Of a stretch of 64,000 nucleotides of DNA, positions 13,201 through 24,000 are shown in pieces (within the stretch, counting starts at the first letter, position 1; the number at the start of each line of letters is the position of its first letter). The DNA lies in the NCBI GenBank assembly GCA_032191485.1, contig JAVDOI010000019.1:1029001-1093000 (forward strand). The letters are read 5' to 3'. Origin of the DNA: Leptoclinus maculatus. Lineage: Eukaryota; Chordata; Actinopteri; Perciformes; Stichaeidae. The position numbers and the translations under genes were made by a program. The notes under the pieces are model-generated. The model was not told where the DNA came from and made no database searches. It was given only the letters and a program-made list of their open reading frames with translations.

Positions 13201-15303
13201 TTTGGTTATTGCTTTTCAATTCCTTTTACAGAGTACATCATGAAGTGTAGACTTGTTCAGGTTAGTTTTCATTTACTTGTTCATCGGTCGACACAACACA
13301 GTGGAGAAAGGCTCTAATGACAAGATGCAGGAAATGAAGAGGGCAGAGTGTGTGTCCAGGATTGTGTGAGGTGGCGTCTGACCGGAGACAGTTGGGGAAG
13401 GAAGGAGTGCACGGGGCTTTGCTCTTCCGCTGTCAAACCAGGTGGTCAGGAAGACGCTGGGAACAATACGACCCGCTGAATGACGACTGGGATCAGGGGC
13501 AAAGATTGCAAAAGCTCCTGCAGTTACGGTTTCCTTTTGTATCGTCTGTCATCTTTCAGAGCAGGGGCGGCAACCTTGTTGATATGTGCCACACCAACAT
13601 CGAGGTTCTGTTATCATATTCCATCCACATAGCAACATTATTACATTTTTTTCTCTCGTAATTATGTATTAGAGCCCTTTAAAATAAGGCTGCCATCCTT
13701 GTGGAAACATTCACTTGGAGTTCAAATGTTTAACCCTCCCAGCGTTCCATCAATCTGCTTCATCAGCAGTAAACTTGACAAATCCATCAAAGTAGGCACC
13801 GAGTACTAGCCAATCAAAGGCAGAGTAGGGCGGGTCTTCACAGAATGCGCGGGGGGGGGCACTTACACTTTCCCTAAAAACTCTCTCTGCACACACGCGT
13901 GTCATACCACGTGGTACAGATGATCGTGTTCCCTTTTAATTCAAGTTTTCATTTCTCAAATATAATACATGCATTGCTAAACTGAGATGGATGAAAACGT
14001 CAGCATTTAGCTCAAAGCACCACTGCCTGCGAGTGCAGCCTTACTGCACATTAAATATGAATTCTAATGAATCTATTGCCCTCACTGCGGCCCGTAGCTT
14101 CCACAGTCTCTGTGGAGGGTGCATGTGTGTGTAAACTTGTGTCACTTCTGGACTTTCCTTTCACTTGACCTCCATTCAGTCGGCAGAGAGACGACCAAAA
14201 GCAACGAGCTCAGGCGATGAGAATGGGACGTGACATGTTTGTTTCTCCTCAACAGGAAGTGGCAATCACCGCTACTTCATGGGTTACCTGTTCTTCCTGC
14301 TCTGCATGATCTGCTGGATGATATACGGCTGCATTTGCTGTGAGTAGGAAGCCCCCGCTCCCTTTTCCCTCGTTTTCGCTCTGTTTCTCTGCTGACTCCC
14401 TCCCTTCGGTCTCTCCTCCCTCAGACTGGAGGATCCACTGTGCCACCAGCTACGCCAAGGATGGTTTCTGGCTCTACCTGACCCAGATCGCCTCCTGCTC
14501 TCCCTGGATGTTCTGGATGTTCCTCAACAGCGTCTTCCACTTAATGTGGGTGGCGGTGCTCATCATGTGTCAGCTCTACCAGGTCTGGGACAACTAGGAT
14601 TTACAATTGACCCTGCACGCTTAGATAGTTGAGTGGAATGTTGGCTGACCTCTTTGCCTTCTACCTCTCTTAGATCGCAGCTCTGGGAATCACCACCAAC
14701 GAGAGGATGAACGCTCGGAGATACAAGCACTTTAAAGTCACAGCCACGTCCATCGAAAGCCCCTTCAAGTGAGTGATCTTCTCTTATCTGTTTACTACAG
14801 AGAGCTGAATCGAGTTTCAGTTTCAGTAAAAAGCATTGAAGGCTGAGTTCGCCCAAATCAGGGGAAACAAATATATGTTCTCTCTAGAGGGAGCAGTGTG
14901 AGGAATGATTAATACCCTCAAGTGATGTCACTTGAGTCAGAGGAACCTACGACTGAACTGTCGGCGGTCCAGTTGCACTGTGGGTAATGTAGGCACCCGG
15001 TTTTGACAAGAGTGTAATGCTAAACTGGTGGAGTAGTCTTTAAATGACGCCACCAGCAGTTCTTAGAGATGATGTGATGGTACTCTTTAGTTATTACCAT
15101 GGTAAATGATAATAACGGTTCTCTCTCTCTCTCTCTCGCTCTCTCTCTCTCTATCTCTCTGCAGCCACGGCTGCATCAGAAACCTCATTGATTTCTTCGA
15201 GATCCGCTGCTGCGGTCTGATCCGGCCCGTGGCGGTGGACTGGACCACGCAGTACACAATAGAGTACGACCAGACGTCAGGCTCGGGCTACCAGCTGGTG
15301 TAG
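241..15303 (+). CDS. zdhhc17: Palmitoyltransferase ZDHHC17 (HIP14), 5'-partial, 16 coding exons
   Basis: Golgi/vesicle S-acyltransferase that attaches palmitate to cysteines of neuronal and trafficking proteins (in mammals SNAP25, CSP and huntingtin; family knowledge). Exons read by splice sites: 241-344, 590-712, 2018-2095, 3269-3413, 3683-3747, 4544-4706, 4823-4948, 6261-6403, 7750-7850, 11790-11914, 12746-12808, 12910-13003, 14256-14339, 14425-14582, 14674-14768, 15165-15303. They sum to 1806 nt, so 601 residues plus TAG with no break. Ankyrin repeats fill roughly residues 35-245 (motifs TLLHWAAINNR, STPLHWATRQGH, NTALHWAVLAGN). Membrane segments follow (PFLVIWLVGFIADLDI and others), then a Cys-rich DHHC domain (KHCAVCNRC, DHHCPWVGNC, with the catalytic Cys codon at 12979-12981, residue 436 here). 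Next comes the TTxE motif in TTNERMNARRY, and the C-terminus is GSGYQLV. Human ZDHHC17 has 632 residues, so about 31 N-terminal residues lie before the window. ZDHHC13 is the paralog, but the residues and synteny fit ZDHHC17. Confidence 0.97.
345..589 (+). other. zdhhc17 short intron with (GT)n tract
   Basis: A GT-AG intron (donor GTGAGT at 345, acceptor CAG ending at 589) between the first visible exon and the first ankyrin exon. It contains a short GT run near 488-503. Reading frames that cross it are not coding. Confidence 0.8.
713..2017 (+). other. zdhhc17 intron, no recognised content
   Basis: GT-AG intron (GTGAGT at 713, CAG ending at 2017). I see no conserved coding segment, RNA gene or clear transposon in it. 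The small open frames lack coding character. Confidence 0.7.
2096..3268 (+). other. zdhhc17 intron with G-run and CA-rich patch
   Basis: GT-AG intron (donor at 2096, acceptor CAG ending at 3268). It holds a G homopolymer near 2515-2527 and a short CA-rich stretch near 2590-2615. No gene is visible on either strand. Confidence 0.65.
4310..4390. mobile_element. Right end of a TTAA-type MITE (truncated copy)
   Basis: The end sequence CCTACACACTGTCCCT followed by TTAA (4387-4390) matches the right end of the complete small element at 12065-12189. I could not identify a matching left end, so this looks like a truncated copy inside the zdhhc17 intron 3748-4543. Family name not assigned. Confidence 0.5.
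4949..6260 (+). other. zdhhc17 intron, long pyrimidine-rich 3' tract
   Basis: GT-AG intron from 4949 (GTACAC donor) to the CCTGCAG acceptor ending at 6260. The last 200 bases are very pyrimidine-rich (about 6010-6255), which produces long but meaningless plus-strand open frames that run into the next exon. No separate gene seen. Confidence 0.7.
7235..7280. repeat. (CA)n microsatellite
   Basis: About 23 uninterrupted CA dinucleotides in the zdhhc17 intron between the exons ending at 6403 and starting at 7750. Otherwise I see nothing in this intron except more short CA patches near 7075-7165. Confidence 0.95.
7851..11789 (+). other. U12-type AT-AC intron of zdhhc17
   Basis: The intron begins ATATCCTTTT directly after the AAC G of the exon ending at 7850 and ends CGCTGCAC before 11790. 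A perfect U12 branch-site consensus TTCCTTAAC lies at 11770-11778, about 12 bases before the acceptor. Joining at these points gives the residues ND-LPF...HLPFLLNT, aligned with ND-LNF...HLPFLANS remembered for human ZDHHC17. No GT-AG choice nearby keeps the frame. It is therefore read as spliced by the minor spliceosome (U11/U12/U4atac/U6atac). Length is 3.9 kb. Confidence 0.9.
10382..11000 (-). pseudogene. Degenerate protein-coding-like fragment of unknown origin
   Basis: On the minus strand inside the AT-AC intron, 10382 to about 10770 reads as a continuous peptide of normal composition (GFLRERRWSPPVSTQFSF, then TSKRVLLKTYND, then IIVRPGRFKPDVEVLQP). Upstream, about 10780-10900, a second frame gives EAIDLQKYLHKELGVD and LSELATGLLTQGPVEM. 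The two pieces are out of frame with each other and no start or splice signals frame them. That looks like an old retroposed or transposon-derived coding piece with at least one frameshift. I do not recognise the family. Chance open reading is possible. Confidence 0.3.
12065..12189. mobile_element. Small TTAA-flanked MITE with internal G-run
   Basis: Flanked by TTAA at 12061-12064 and 12190-12193. Left end AGAGCCAGTGTGTAG and right end (reverse complement) AGGGACAGTGTGTAGGATC form imperfect terminal inverted repeats. It has no coding capacity and carries a G homopolymer of about 21 at 12086-12106. The TTAA target duplication fits piggyBac- or Kolobok-mobilised non-autonomous elements; which one was not resolved. 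Confidence 0.7.
15121..15160 (+). repeat. (CT)n tract forming the last intron's polypyrimidine tract
   Basis: An almost pure CT run immediately before the GCAG acceptor of the last zdhhc17 coding exon. It is both a microsatellite and the functional polypyrimidine tract, so length changes could affect splicing of the terminal exon. Confidence 0.8.
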
Positions 15304-17985
15304 AGGAGGAAGAAAAGGGGAAGGTGGTGGGGGGGAGTCCAGTGTCGCTTAGAAGGATTACCCTCCCCGTCTCCCCCCCACACGCCGGCATTCATATCGG
15401 AGCGATGCTGTTCTCAAGAGCGCTTGCTTTTTTTGGACCATCTCTCCCACACCGATCAAAAGACTTGGAAAAAAATAATCAGCCAGGACTAGCATGCTGT
15501 TACGGGGCAACGCCACCACCCCACCCCCCATCCCCCCCCCCTGCCCTCACCACTACCGTTACTACTATTACTACTACTATTACTATTCTACAGCATCAGC
15601 CGTCCCACCCCTCCACCTCGTCTCCTCTCCTCGGCCCCTTTGGACGGTGCGTTGCTGCCAGGCACGACCGGAGAGGAGAGAGGCCGACGGACCAGAGGAG
15701 TTACAAAATAAAAGCATTTCTGTTTGTACCGGAGACAGCATCTCTATTTGCCCCTCCCACTTTCTATCCCTATTTATGGTGTCCCTGTTGATATGCCCTG
15801 TACGTATTTTGTTTGTCTTTGATTGGTTCAGGAAGTCTGTCGTTCCTGTGAAGGTGAGCTGTGCTGGCCAGGGAGGCTGAAGGAACATTGTTTTGTTTTT
15901 TTAAATAATGAATTTGTTTCTAAGTATGATAGAGATAAGGGAATGTCTTTTTTTTTTAAAAGGTCTTGATTTTGCACCGTGATGAGTCGAGCTGATGAGG
16001 ATTTGCCAACACAGTTGAACTCATCAGAGTTGGGTCAGAGGTGGAGCCGCTGCAGGAGTCCAACTTCTCACCTGTCGAGACAAAAGCTGTTAGACGAATT
16101 TTAGGAGATATCCGAGCGGTTTCTATTTTTTATTTTTTTGCACCCACACAGGACGAAGTGCGTGACTCCTCCAGCGGCGACCACCGTAGAGGTAACAGAA
16201 AATATCCTACAGACAATGTGATACAGGTATATTTATTTTAAAACTATTTATAGATGGTCATTATGGGCTAGCGCCACCATTTTTACATTTCACATCATTT
16301 TAGCTGAAGTCGTTTTTTATGAGAACAAATGGTTAAACAAGTACCTGTAGCGGTTCGACATGGAACGTCACAGTAAACCTCTATAAAGAGTATTTATTAG
16401 CAGCAGTAGAAGAGGAAGGGGAACGCGGCGGAAGGACGGACGAGTTTACAAGGAAGGTTCATTCCATGTGTTTCTCTCAAAAAAAGCTGTAAAGTCTTAC
16501 TTGTTTGTCTTTTGTCTGCCTACGACATTGCACTGATCATTTAGTTGTAGTTTTTTGGGGTTTTTTTGGCTGTTACGGAACACATGGACCCATCAGCGAC
16601 GCTTCCATTGTTTACAGAGAGGAAGAGGAGGGGCCCATCAGACATGGCCAACTCCCATCACTTCCTGTCTGCCCCCCCCCGCAGTCAGAAAAGTAAAGAA
16701 TGTGCACCTGTACATAAACAATATCTTTTCTCTGTAACTATTTTCTTTTTGTCAGTGTTAGTTGAAGGTGCTCCTGGATTTCTATTTTTTGTTTTGTTCT
16801 GAGTTTGGGGGGGATTTCTTCCAACCAAACGGAAAGAAGAAGATCAAGTGACTATACTCCAAGTGTATGACCATAGCTTCTAGTGATGTCCGACACTGCT
16901 GTCTATTGGCATTTTAACTCCTAAATACCCTGCCGAGGACTATCCACTGCATGTACGATGCTTGGGACACAGCTGGGCTCTCACGTCCCCCCCCATCGAC
17001 CCGACCCCGTAGTCATCACCATGCTGACAGCCCGGCAAGCCACGTGTCTGTATATAGTGAATGTTAAGTGCATTTTCATTTGTCTGTACTTGTTTTGTTT
17101 TTTTTAAATTAGTTTTATTTCTCTCAAATCCAGTGTGTTTAGTGGAAGTTTTCTTTCAGGTTGCCAGATTTGCAGTCTCCTGTGCAAGTGTGTAATATAT
17201 TTGAATGTTCCATGCTTGCGGACTCTGTCATCCTAAAGGTTGATTTTTTTTTGGGGGGGGGGGGTTGTTTTATCATTTCTATGTCATATATCGCTGGGTT
17301 TGTTATACCACTGGATGTACAAATTGTAAAGCAAAGACACTAGAGAACTAAGGCAGATGCCAACCTTTTTTTTTTGTTTTCTAAAAGCTGAAATGTGATC
17401 ATGCAATAGTTTAAAGGGTAGAGGGGAGGTTCTATTACATTAAGGCCTCGGGAACTTTTGGGCCTCGTGTTTGCATCTTCATCATCAGAAGGGGATGGTT
17501 TATGTCATCGGCCCATGTTTCGTGCCCCTCCCCCTCATCTTGCTAATCAACCACTGATGTCATTTCTGCCCTGCAAAGACAACACACAGTCGCTAGTGTT
17601 TGCGTGCTTTAAAAGGTCAAAGGTGGTAACTAACCACTCGTGTTCTAATATTGCCTTTTAAGTGACAGGAGGTGAAGAAGGAGGGCTTGTGTTTTTTAGT
17701 TTTTCTAGGGCAGAGCTCATCCAGGACATGAATTCAAAGCCGTATCAGTCCTCACTAGTTCTTCCAGCAGCCTGAAAGTCTCTGTTCTGTCTCCCCTCTC
17801 CCCCTCGCCATGTGGGATAATAAAATAAATACAAAAAAACAAAAAAAAAGTGAAAGCACATAATCATCTCCAGTGCCTCTCTGCCCACCTTCAGACATCA
17901 CTGTAACTCCGCTTCAGATGTAAACATATGGGCATGGTTCAGTTTTAATGGCTTTAATAATAAAATACAGTCAAATGTGAACAAG
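15304..17985 (+). other. zdhhc17: zdhhc17 3' untranslated region
   Basis: Non-coding stretch after the TAG at 15301-15303, with many homopolymer runs and no splice-consistent coding signal. Possible poly(A) signals are AATAAA at 17819-17824 and 17824-17829, and AATAAA at 17959-17964. The last is taken as the main end, with cleavage expected near 17,985. Long open frames at 15324-15880 are not coding: they cross CCACC- and TACTAC-type simple sequence and have no homology I recognise. Confidence 0.7.
17959..17964 (+). terminator. Poly(A) signal, zdhhc17
   Basis: AATAAA hexamer, the last plus-strand signal before the converging csrp2 3' end. Earlier signals lie at 17819-17829. Confidence 0.6.
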
Positions 17986-18005
17986 TGGGTTTCGGTTTGT
18001 TAATG

Positions 18006-18015
18006 TTTATTTATT
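18006..18015 (-). terminator. Overlapping poly(A) signals, csrp2
   Basis: On the minus strand two overlapping AATAAA hexamers (18006-18011 and 18010-18015) lie about 85 bases after the csrp2 stop codon, giving a very short 3'UTR. They face the zdhhc17 poly(A) signal only about 45 bases away. Confidence 0.6.
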
Positions 18016-18099
18016 TGTATCATCGAGTGAGGAAACAGGGAGGAGGGGGGGGGGGGTGGACGTTCATGTTGGATAGAGGAATGTAGAGCAGGCGTGTGA

Positions 18100-21000
18100 T
18101 CACTGAGCGTGAACCAGAGCGCCGGCTCCTTGGCCGTAACCGAAGCCTTTGGGCCCGAAGTTCTTGGCGTAACACGCTGTGGAGGGAGAGAGGAAATAAA
18201 CGTTAACGAGCTGCAGGTGACTTCATCCTCACACGACTGACATAAAACAGGCATTTAAAAACTGTAGGTGATTTCATGTTGCTCAGTCAAGCTTTCACAA
18301 AGAGGGAAGAATCCTCACCAGTGTGAGAATTATTTACTTTTCATTTCCATGTCATACTAAACCTGTGGCCCGTCCCTCATGGGATTAAAAAAAACAAAGC
18401 TATCTATACAGTAGATATCAAATATCCCAAATATGACAAAACATCTTCTGGCCTTAAGTTAAAGGGAAAATGCACCACTTTTTTATGTGGATGTCCAATC
18501 AGTGTTGATGGTAAACGGAGATGACCGAAGCAATAAATTCCTCAGTGCTATATATTGACTGCTCGCCGAGCCGTGCCGGCAGTGCCTTCATGTACCAGAA
18601 TGCATTGCGCGGGAGCTTCTGACGTCCAGAGGGTCCCCGCTGTGCCAGATCCTCTAGAGCTCTCTCCACCGCATTTCTTCGGCCGTATACCTGAATATCT
18701 GAGTCATCCAAAACACCCTAAAAATGTCCATAACATCTTCTGCGCTCATATCGTGGGATGCCAATTTTACAGTTTTTACTACAAACAAACAAGGAGGTTC
18801 TGTTTTCTTGCAGCATCTAGAACACTCTGGCTGTCCAGAAGTAGAGAACGAGGAATCAAAGCTGAACCAGCAGCCTGCAGTTCTTCCCCCCCCGCTTCAA
18901 CTTCTTCACTATCGAGTCAGGGTGCAGGAGGAACACATGTTGCGGCAGCAAGCTCAGCTTTGTGGGCCAGTATAGCACGCTCTGAGGACCATCAACACTG
19001 ATTGGACATCCACATTTAAAGGTGAATTTTCCCTTTAATCTTGTTAAAGGGCTTTTTCTTTGTGTATCTAGGTAAGGTAAATGTTTCATATGTGAAGAGA
19101 CAATTTTTGGAGATCATCCACGTAACCTTTACAAATAATCCACTAATTAGTATTGTGAGATTTCAATCAAAATAAAAGCGTATTTCCTGCATCACTGAGA
19201 TGACACATTGAACAAAGCTGCTTCTATTCTTCCAGATGTGCATATTTTTCCAGTTTAAACATCTGGTCAAATATATCTTTGCTCCTTAGATAAATTCCAG
19301 ACAATATGTTAGCATCCTAGATGTACACAGTTAATGTTACTAACTTATGTTACTTGAAAAAAATGCACCTGATTTTTGATCAAGATCAATTGATTTTCCC
19401 CCCATATCGGAGCTGAACTATTACTGAGCAACACATATTTTCCATCATTAGGACTAATTATTGCTGCTGACAACCAATCACCACTGAGTTCTAGTGTATT
19501 GAGATGAGCCACAGCTGGTGTTTTTATACATCTAATAAATCACCTTGATGGACAAAAAGTTCTCCAGGTAAGAAGAACATTAAGTTTTACTGCGTCTAAT
19601 TAAGACACCTCCCTCATTTTCCTGTTGTGTGTGTGTGTGTGTGTGTTCACAGTGCAGTTTCCCAGCTCTGAGCTGTTTACCTCACATCGACATGCGACGT
19701 TTAGAACAAGCTCACCACTCAGGTTGTGGTTGTGGTCGGAAACAATGAGGTGCAGAATTTCTGACTTGTTTTTTTTTAATACTCTCTGAAAACCACTCCT
19801 GGTCTGTTTTGAACAAAACGTTAACAAAGGGGGAACATCTCCGTCCTGTCCACACGAGTCTTCAAAATGTTCCTGATTACAGTAACAATATCCAGCTGCA
19901 GCAGAGTCTGGCCTGTTTGGGTTTAGAGCAGAGATGCAACATTCCTCCTCATCAGTACAAGGTTTCATTATGACACTCAGCAAAACATTATTATTTTTTT
20001 TTATGTCTTCTGTTTAACCGAACCGCCGCATCCCGTTGTGCTGATGAGGGAGAACTCACGGAGGTCACTGCACGTGTCTCTGCCTCGGAAAACCGACTCA
20101 CCAAGTGTGGAATAACTCGTGTGGTACGACCGTGAATACGAGGGTTTGTGTGATTTGTTGGTCTGGGTCTGATTTTGCTGATACGATCAGCTGACAGTGG
20201 TGAGGAGCTCGGCTGCAAGAGCTGATCTCTGCACACATTTTTTAATCCCTAATTCATTTTATGAGCAGGTGTTAAATGTTCTCGTTTGTTATTGCTCTTA
20301 TTTACCTATAATATGGCTACTGAAGCTGTATGTGAGCTACATGCTAACATTAGCATGCTGACAACGACTGTGTTAACAGATGTAGTGTCTACCCATAGAC
20401 TGTATGTGTCTGCCATGTTGACCATCCAGGTTTAGCATGTTAGCATGATAACATTTGCTAATTAGCGGCAAACACAAAGCACAGTTGAGGCTGATGAGAT
20501 CGTCAATAGTGATAGTCACCACTTCTCTGCAGCAGGCTACTTCCGACGCTTCCGCCACCAGCCTCAGTGATGCCTCACTGCAGGGGGGGAAAGGGATGCA
20601 GGCGTTTGCGCTCATGTCGAAATACTGCCGTATTTGGACGATTGGCTGATCTGTGCACCATCCCGGCTTCAGGCGGCACAGGACACTGCTCGCCTTCTCT
20701 CTCACGTGGCCCGGTGGGGCCTCAGGGTGAACATGGAGAAGAGCTCCCTGAGCCCTCGGAGCATAACCTTCATTGGTGTGGCTCTGGATACAGTCACTAT
20801 GAGTGCCTGTCCGTCACCCCAGCGTGTGGACGACATCCTCCACAGCCTCTCCCTCTTCCGAGGGAGCAGGCAGTTGCCCTACATTCTTTTTCTCCGCCTA
20901 TTGCGCAAACTGACAGCTGCCTCAGCTGTCGTTCCCTTAGGTTTGCTGTCACTGCGCCCCCTGCAGAGATGGCTGAACAGCCTTCACTTGGACGATAGTA

Positions 21001-24000
21001 GTATCAGCACAGTGCCTACTCAATCTATCCCCATGGAGGGAGAGAGCATACCTTGCAAACGGTGTCCCCATGGGCTCGGTCCCATTCCGCCGGGAGGTGG
21101 TCACAACAGATGCCTGCCTCTCAGGATGGGGTGCAGTGTGGCAGAACAGGACTGCTTGGGGGCAGTGGTCTGCTCAAGACCGCACGGAGCATGTCAATGT
21201 TCTAGATCTACGGGCCGTGCACCTAGCGCTCAGACATTTTCTGCCATACTTGCGAGGAAACCATGTGCTTCTCCGGTCGGACAATACCTCTGCTGTGTTT
21301 CACATAAACCATCAAGGGGCACCAGATCCTCAGAGTTACTACGGGTATCCCGTGCCCTTCTGACTTGGGCTGCCCCTCGCCTTACCAGCCTTCGGGCAAT
21401 GTACCTACCAGGAGAACGGAATCAGATCGCAGATTTCCTGTCCCGTCACAAGACTCCACCGGGGGAGTGGCGGCTTCATCCAGATGTAGTACAGAACATC
21501 TGGGGTCTCTTCGGCAGGGCAGAGGTGGATCTCTTTGCCTCGGAGATGTCGACCCACTGTCCCCACTGGGTCTCCCTGACGGAGAGGACCAGTCCTCTGG
21601 GTCAGGATGCCCTGGCTCACACGTGGTCAGAAGGGCTTCTTTATGCCTTTCCACCATTCCCTCTGATCTTGCCAACGCTTCTCAGAGTTCTTCAACAGGG
21701 CCACAGACTCTTGCTAGTGGTCCCCTTATGGCCAGCCAGGACTTGGTTCTCCCTACTGCACAGACTCTGCTGCAGGACACCCTGGCGCCTCCCCGACAGG
21801 AGGGGGTCGGATTTGGCATCCCGATCCCAGCCGCCTCCAACTATGGGTCTGGCCGCTGGAGGGCCCGACCGGCTGCTGACTGGCTGCATAGAACCAGTCA
21901 GACGAACTATCCTGAATGCCAGGGCACCATCTACCCATCTGCAGTACGAAAACAGGTGGAGGCTGTTTTCTGACTGGTGTGCAGTTCGGAACAAGGACCC
22001 AGTGCAGTGACCCATGCCTGTTGTACTTGAGTTTCTGCAGTCCCTCCTAGTAGGGAGCCACAGACTGGTGTCCCTCTTCCTAAGCATCCCTGCATTGGAC
22101 CTACATTTGGTATTGGACACCCTATGCTTGCCTCCTTTTGAACCCCTGGCACAGGCGGAGCCGAGATGGCTGACGACCAAAACGTTTTTTCTCCTTGCCA
22201 TCACTTCAGCTAAACGTGTAGGCGAGCTGCATGCCCTGTCGGTGAATGAATCATGTCTGAGGTGGAACTCAGATGGCTCGGGTGTCACTTTGTGGCCTAA
22301 TGCAGCGTTTCTCCCAAAGGTGGTGACACGCTCACATGTCAACCAGCCTATCCAGCTGGCGCAGTTTGACCCCCCATCGGGAGAGGAGAGGTCAAGGCTG
22401 CTGTGCCCAGTGCGGGCCCTCAGAGCTTATGTGGAAGCCACCGCGTGCATACGGCAGTCGGAGCAGCTCTTTATCAGTTATGGTGGGCCTAAGAAGGGCT
22501 GTGCCCTTTCAAAACAGCACCTGTCCCACTGGATAGTAGAGGCCATTGCCTATGCATACAAGGCGACCGACCATGCTCTACCATCCGGAGTGAAGGGCCA
22601 CTCTACCAGGAGTGTCTCCACGTCATGGGCAGCCCTGAGAGGTGTGCCTGTGGAGGAGATATGCGTTGCGGCCTCATGGGCATCACCGAGCACATTCACC
22701 AGACACTACAGAGTTAATGTTGCCACCCCTCACCCACTGGGTGAGGGTTCCTTTGGCCAAGTTCCTCTGCCTGAGCTATACGAGGTAGGTGATTCCTCGT
22801 GACTCTTTTGGTATAAGTCATCCAGTGTTAAGCACTGCCTCTGGCGGTCAGTAAGGATGAAATAGAACGAAAGTTACGAATGTAACTACGGTTCTATGAA
22901 TCCTGGATGACCGCCAGAGTTCTTGGTCACTCGGAATCCCGTGAACTCGCGAGAAGATTCCGTAGGACTGATCTCAGGATGACACCGGAACTTATAGACG
23001 ACGGGGGTCATCAGAGGTCACAGGTGACTTTGTTGATATAAATGCTCAACCTGCGCATGCGCGAGACAGAAGATATCCAGTGTTAAGCACTGCCTCTGGC
23101 GGTCATCCAGGATTCATAGAACCGTAGTTATATTCGTAACTTTTGATTTATTCTACTCCTGCTCTGCCAAAACGTGTTGACGAGCGCAAATGTTATTTCA
23201 CCTTGTGTTATTCCTGGCTCTCTGTGAGAACTTAGTGATGACAGCAATCCATCAGAAACAAGCTGTTGTAATGCTGTGAGTGAAACCTCACACATACTTC
23301 ACCCCAGATGTTTTTGTCTCACCTTTGCAGTAGATCTCTCCGTCTTTCTCGGTCTGCGTGGTCGACTCCAGGCTCTTGCCACATTTTGCGCAGCGGAAGC
23401 AGTTCTTGTGCCACGGCTATGAGAAGAAAGGGACACGTTTAGTTGTACTGAGAATTGTATTGCTGTTCAAGTCTGTCTCCATGCTTTAATGCTAAATCTA
23501 CCTTTAAATTGTCAGATGAAATAAGATAATAAATAATTAATATTTAAGAGCTGATAATAGCAGATGTTTCTCGCGGCATACGTCATTGTTTCCTTCATCA
23601 AGTCCCATCAGAGCAGCGAACACAGAAAATTACAGGTTGTGCTGTGAGCCAATGAGTGGAGCCTCGTAGATTTCCTCCCGTTAGGAAACACATGAACCCG
23701 ATGACATCATCTGCCATGAAACAGCTTGTGTGAATCCACATGCGATCAGCGACAGGAAACACTCCGCTCCCATTTTTGGAGGGAAAAACAGAGCCCCTTA
23801 GAACACAAATCTTTGTTTTTCTGTGGACAACGAGTCCGAGACTCATTGATTTTTCTTCCTCAGAACCAAAACATCCTGTCGGAAACATCATCTGCTGCAA
23901 CTGTGCCAGAGCCCCGCTGTCCAGACAGCCCGCGCTCGATTAACGCCAGCTGTTAGAAGCTCCCATCCCAACGTCATGGAACGGCTTCAATCAGAAAAAC

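Larger units (their letters stand above)
20520..23143 (+). mobile_element. DIRS-type tyrosine-recombinase retrotransposon, 5'-truncated and decayed
   Basis: Inserted in the csrp2 intron between exons 24910 and 23323 / 18176, antisense to the gene. The first recognisable motif is the reverse-transcriptase box [13 protein letters not shown] (20622-20660), so the gag-like region and most of the RT are missing. RNase H ([29 protein letters not shown]), a linker domain, and a tyrosine recombinase with split-ITR structure at its 3' end follow. DIRS elements integrate as circles through the recombinase and leave no target duplication. Frame damage is described under the two coding entries. Confidence 0.92.

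Noticed and set aside
15324..15880. 155- and 128-codon ORFs just after the zdhhc17 stop
   Set aside because: Low-complexity Pro/Tyr readings within the 3'UTR; no homology recognised.
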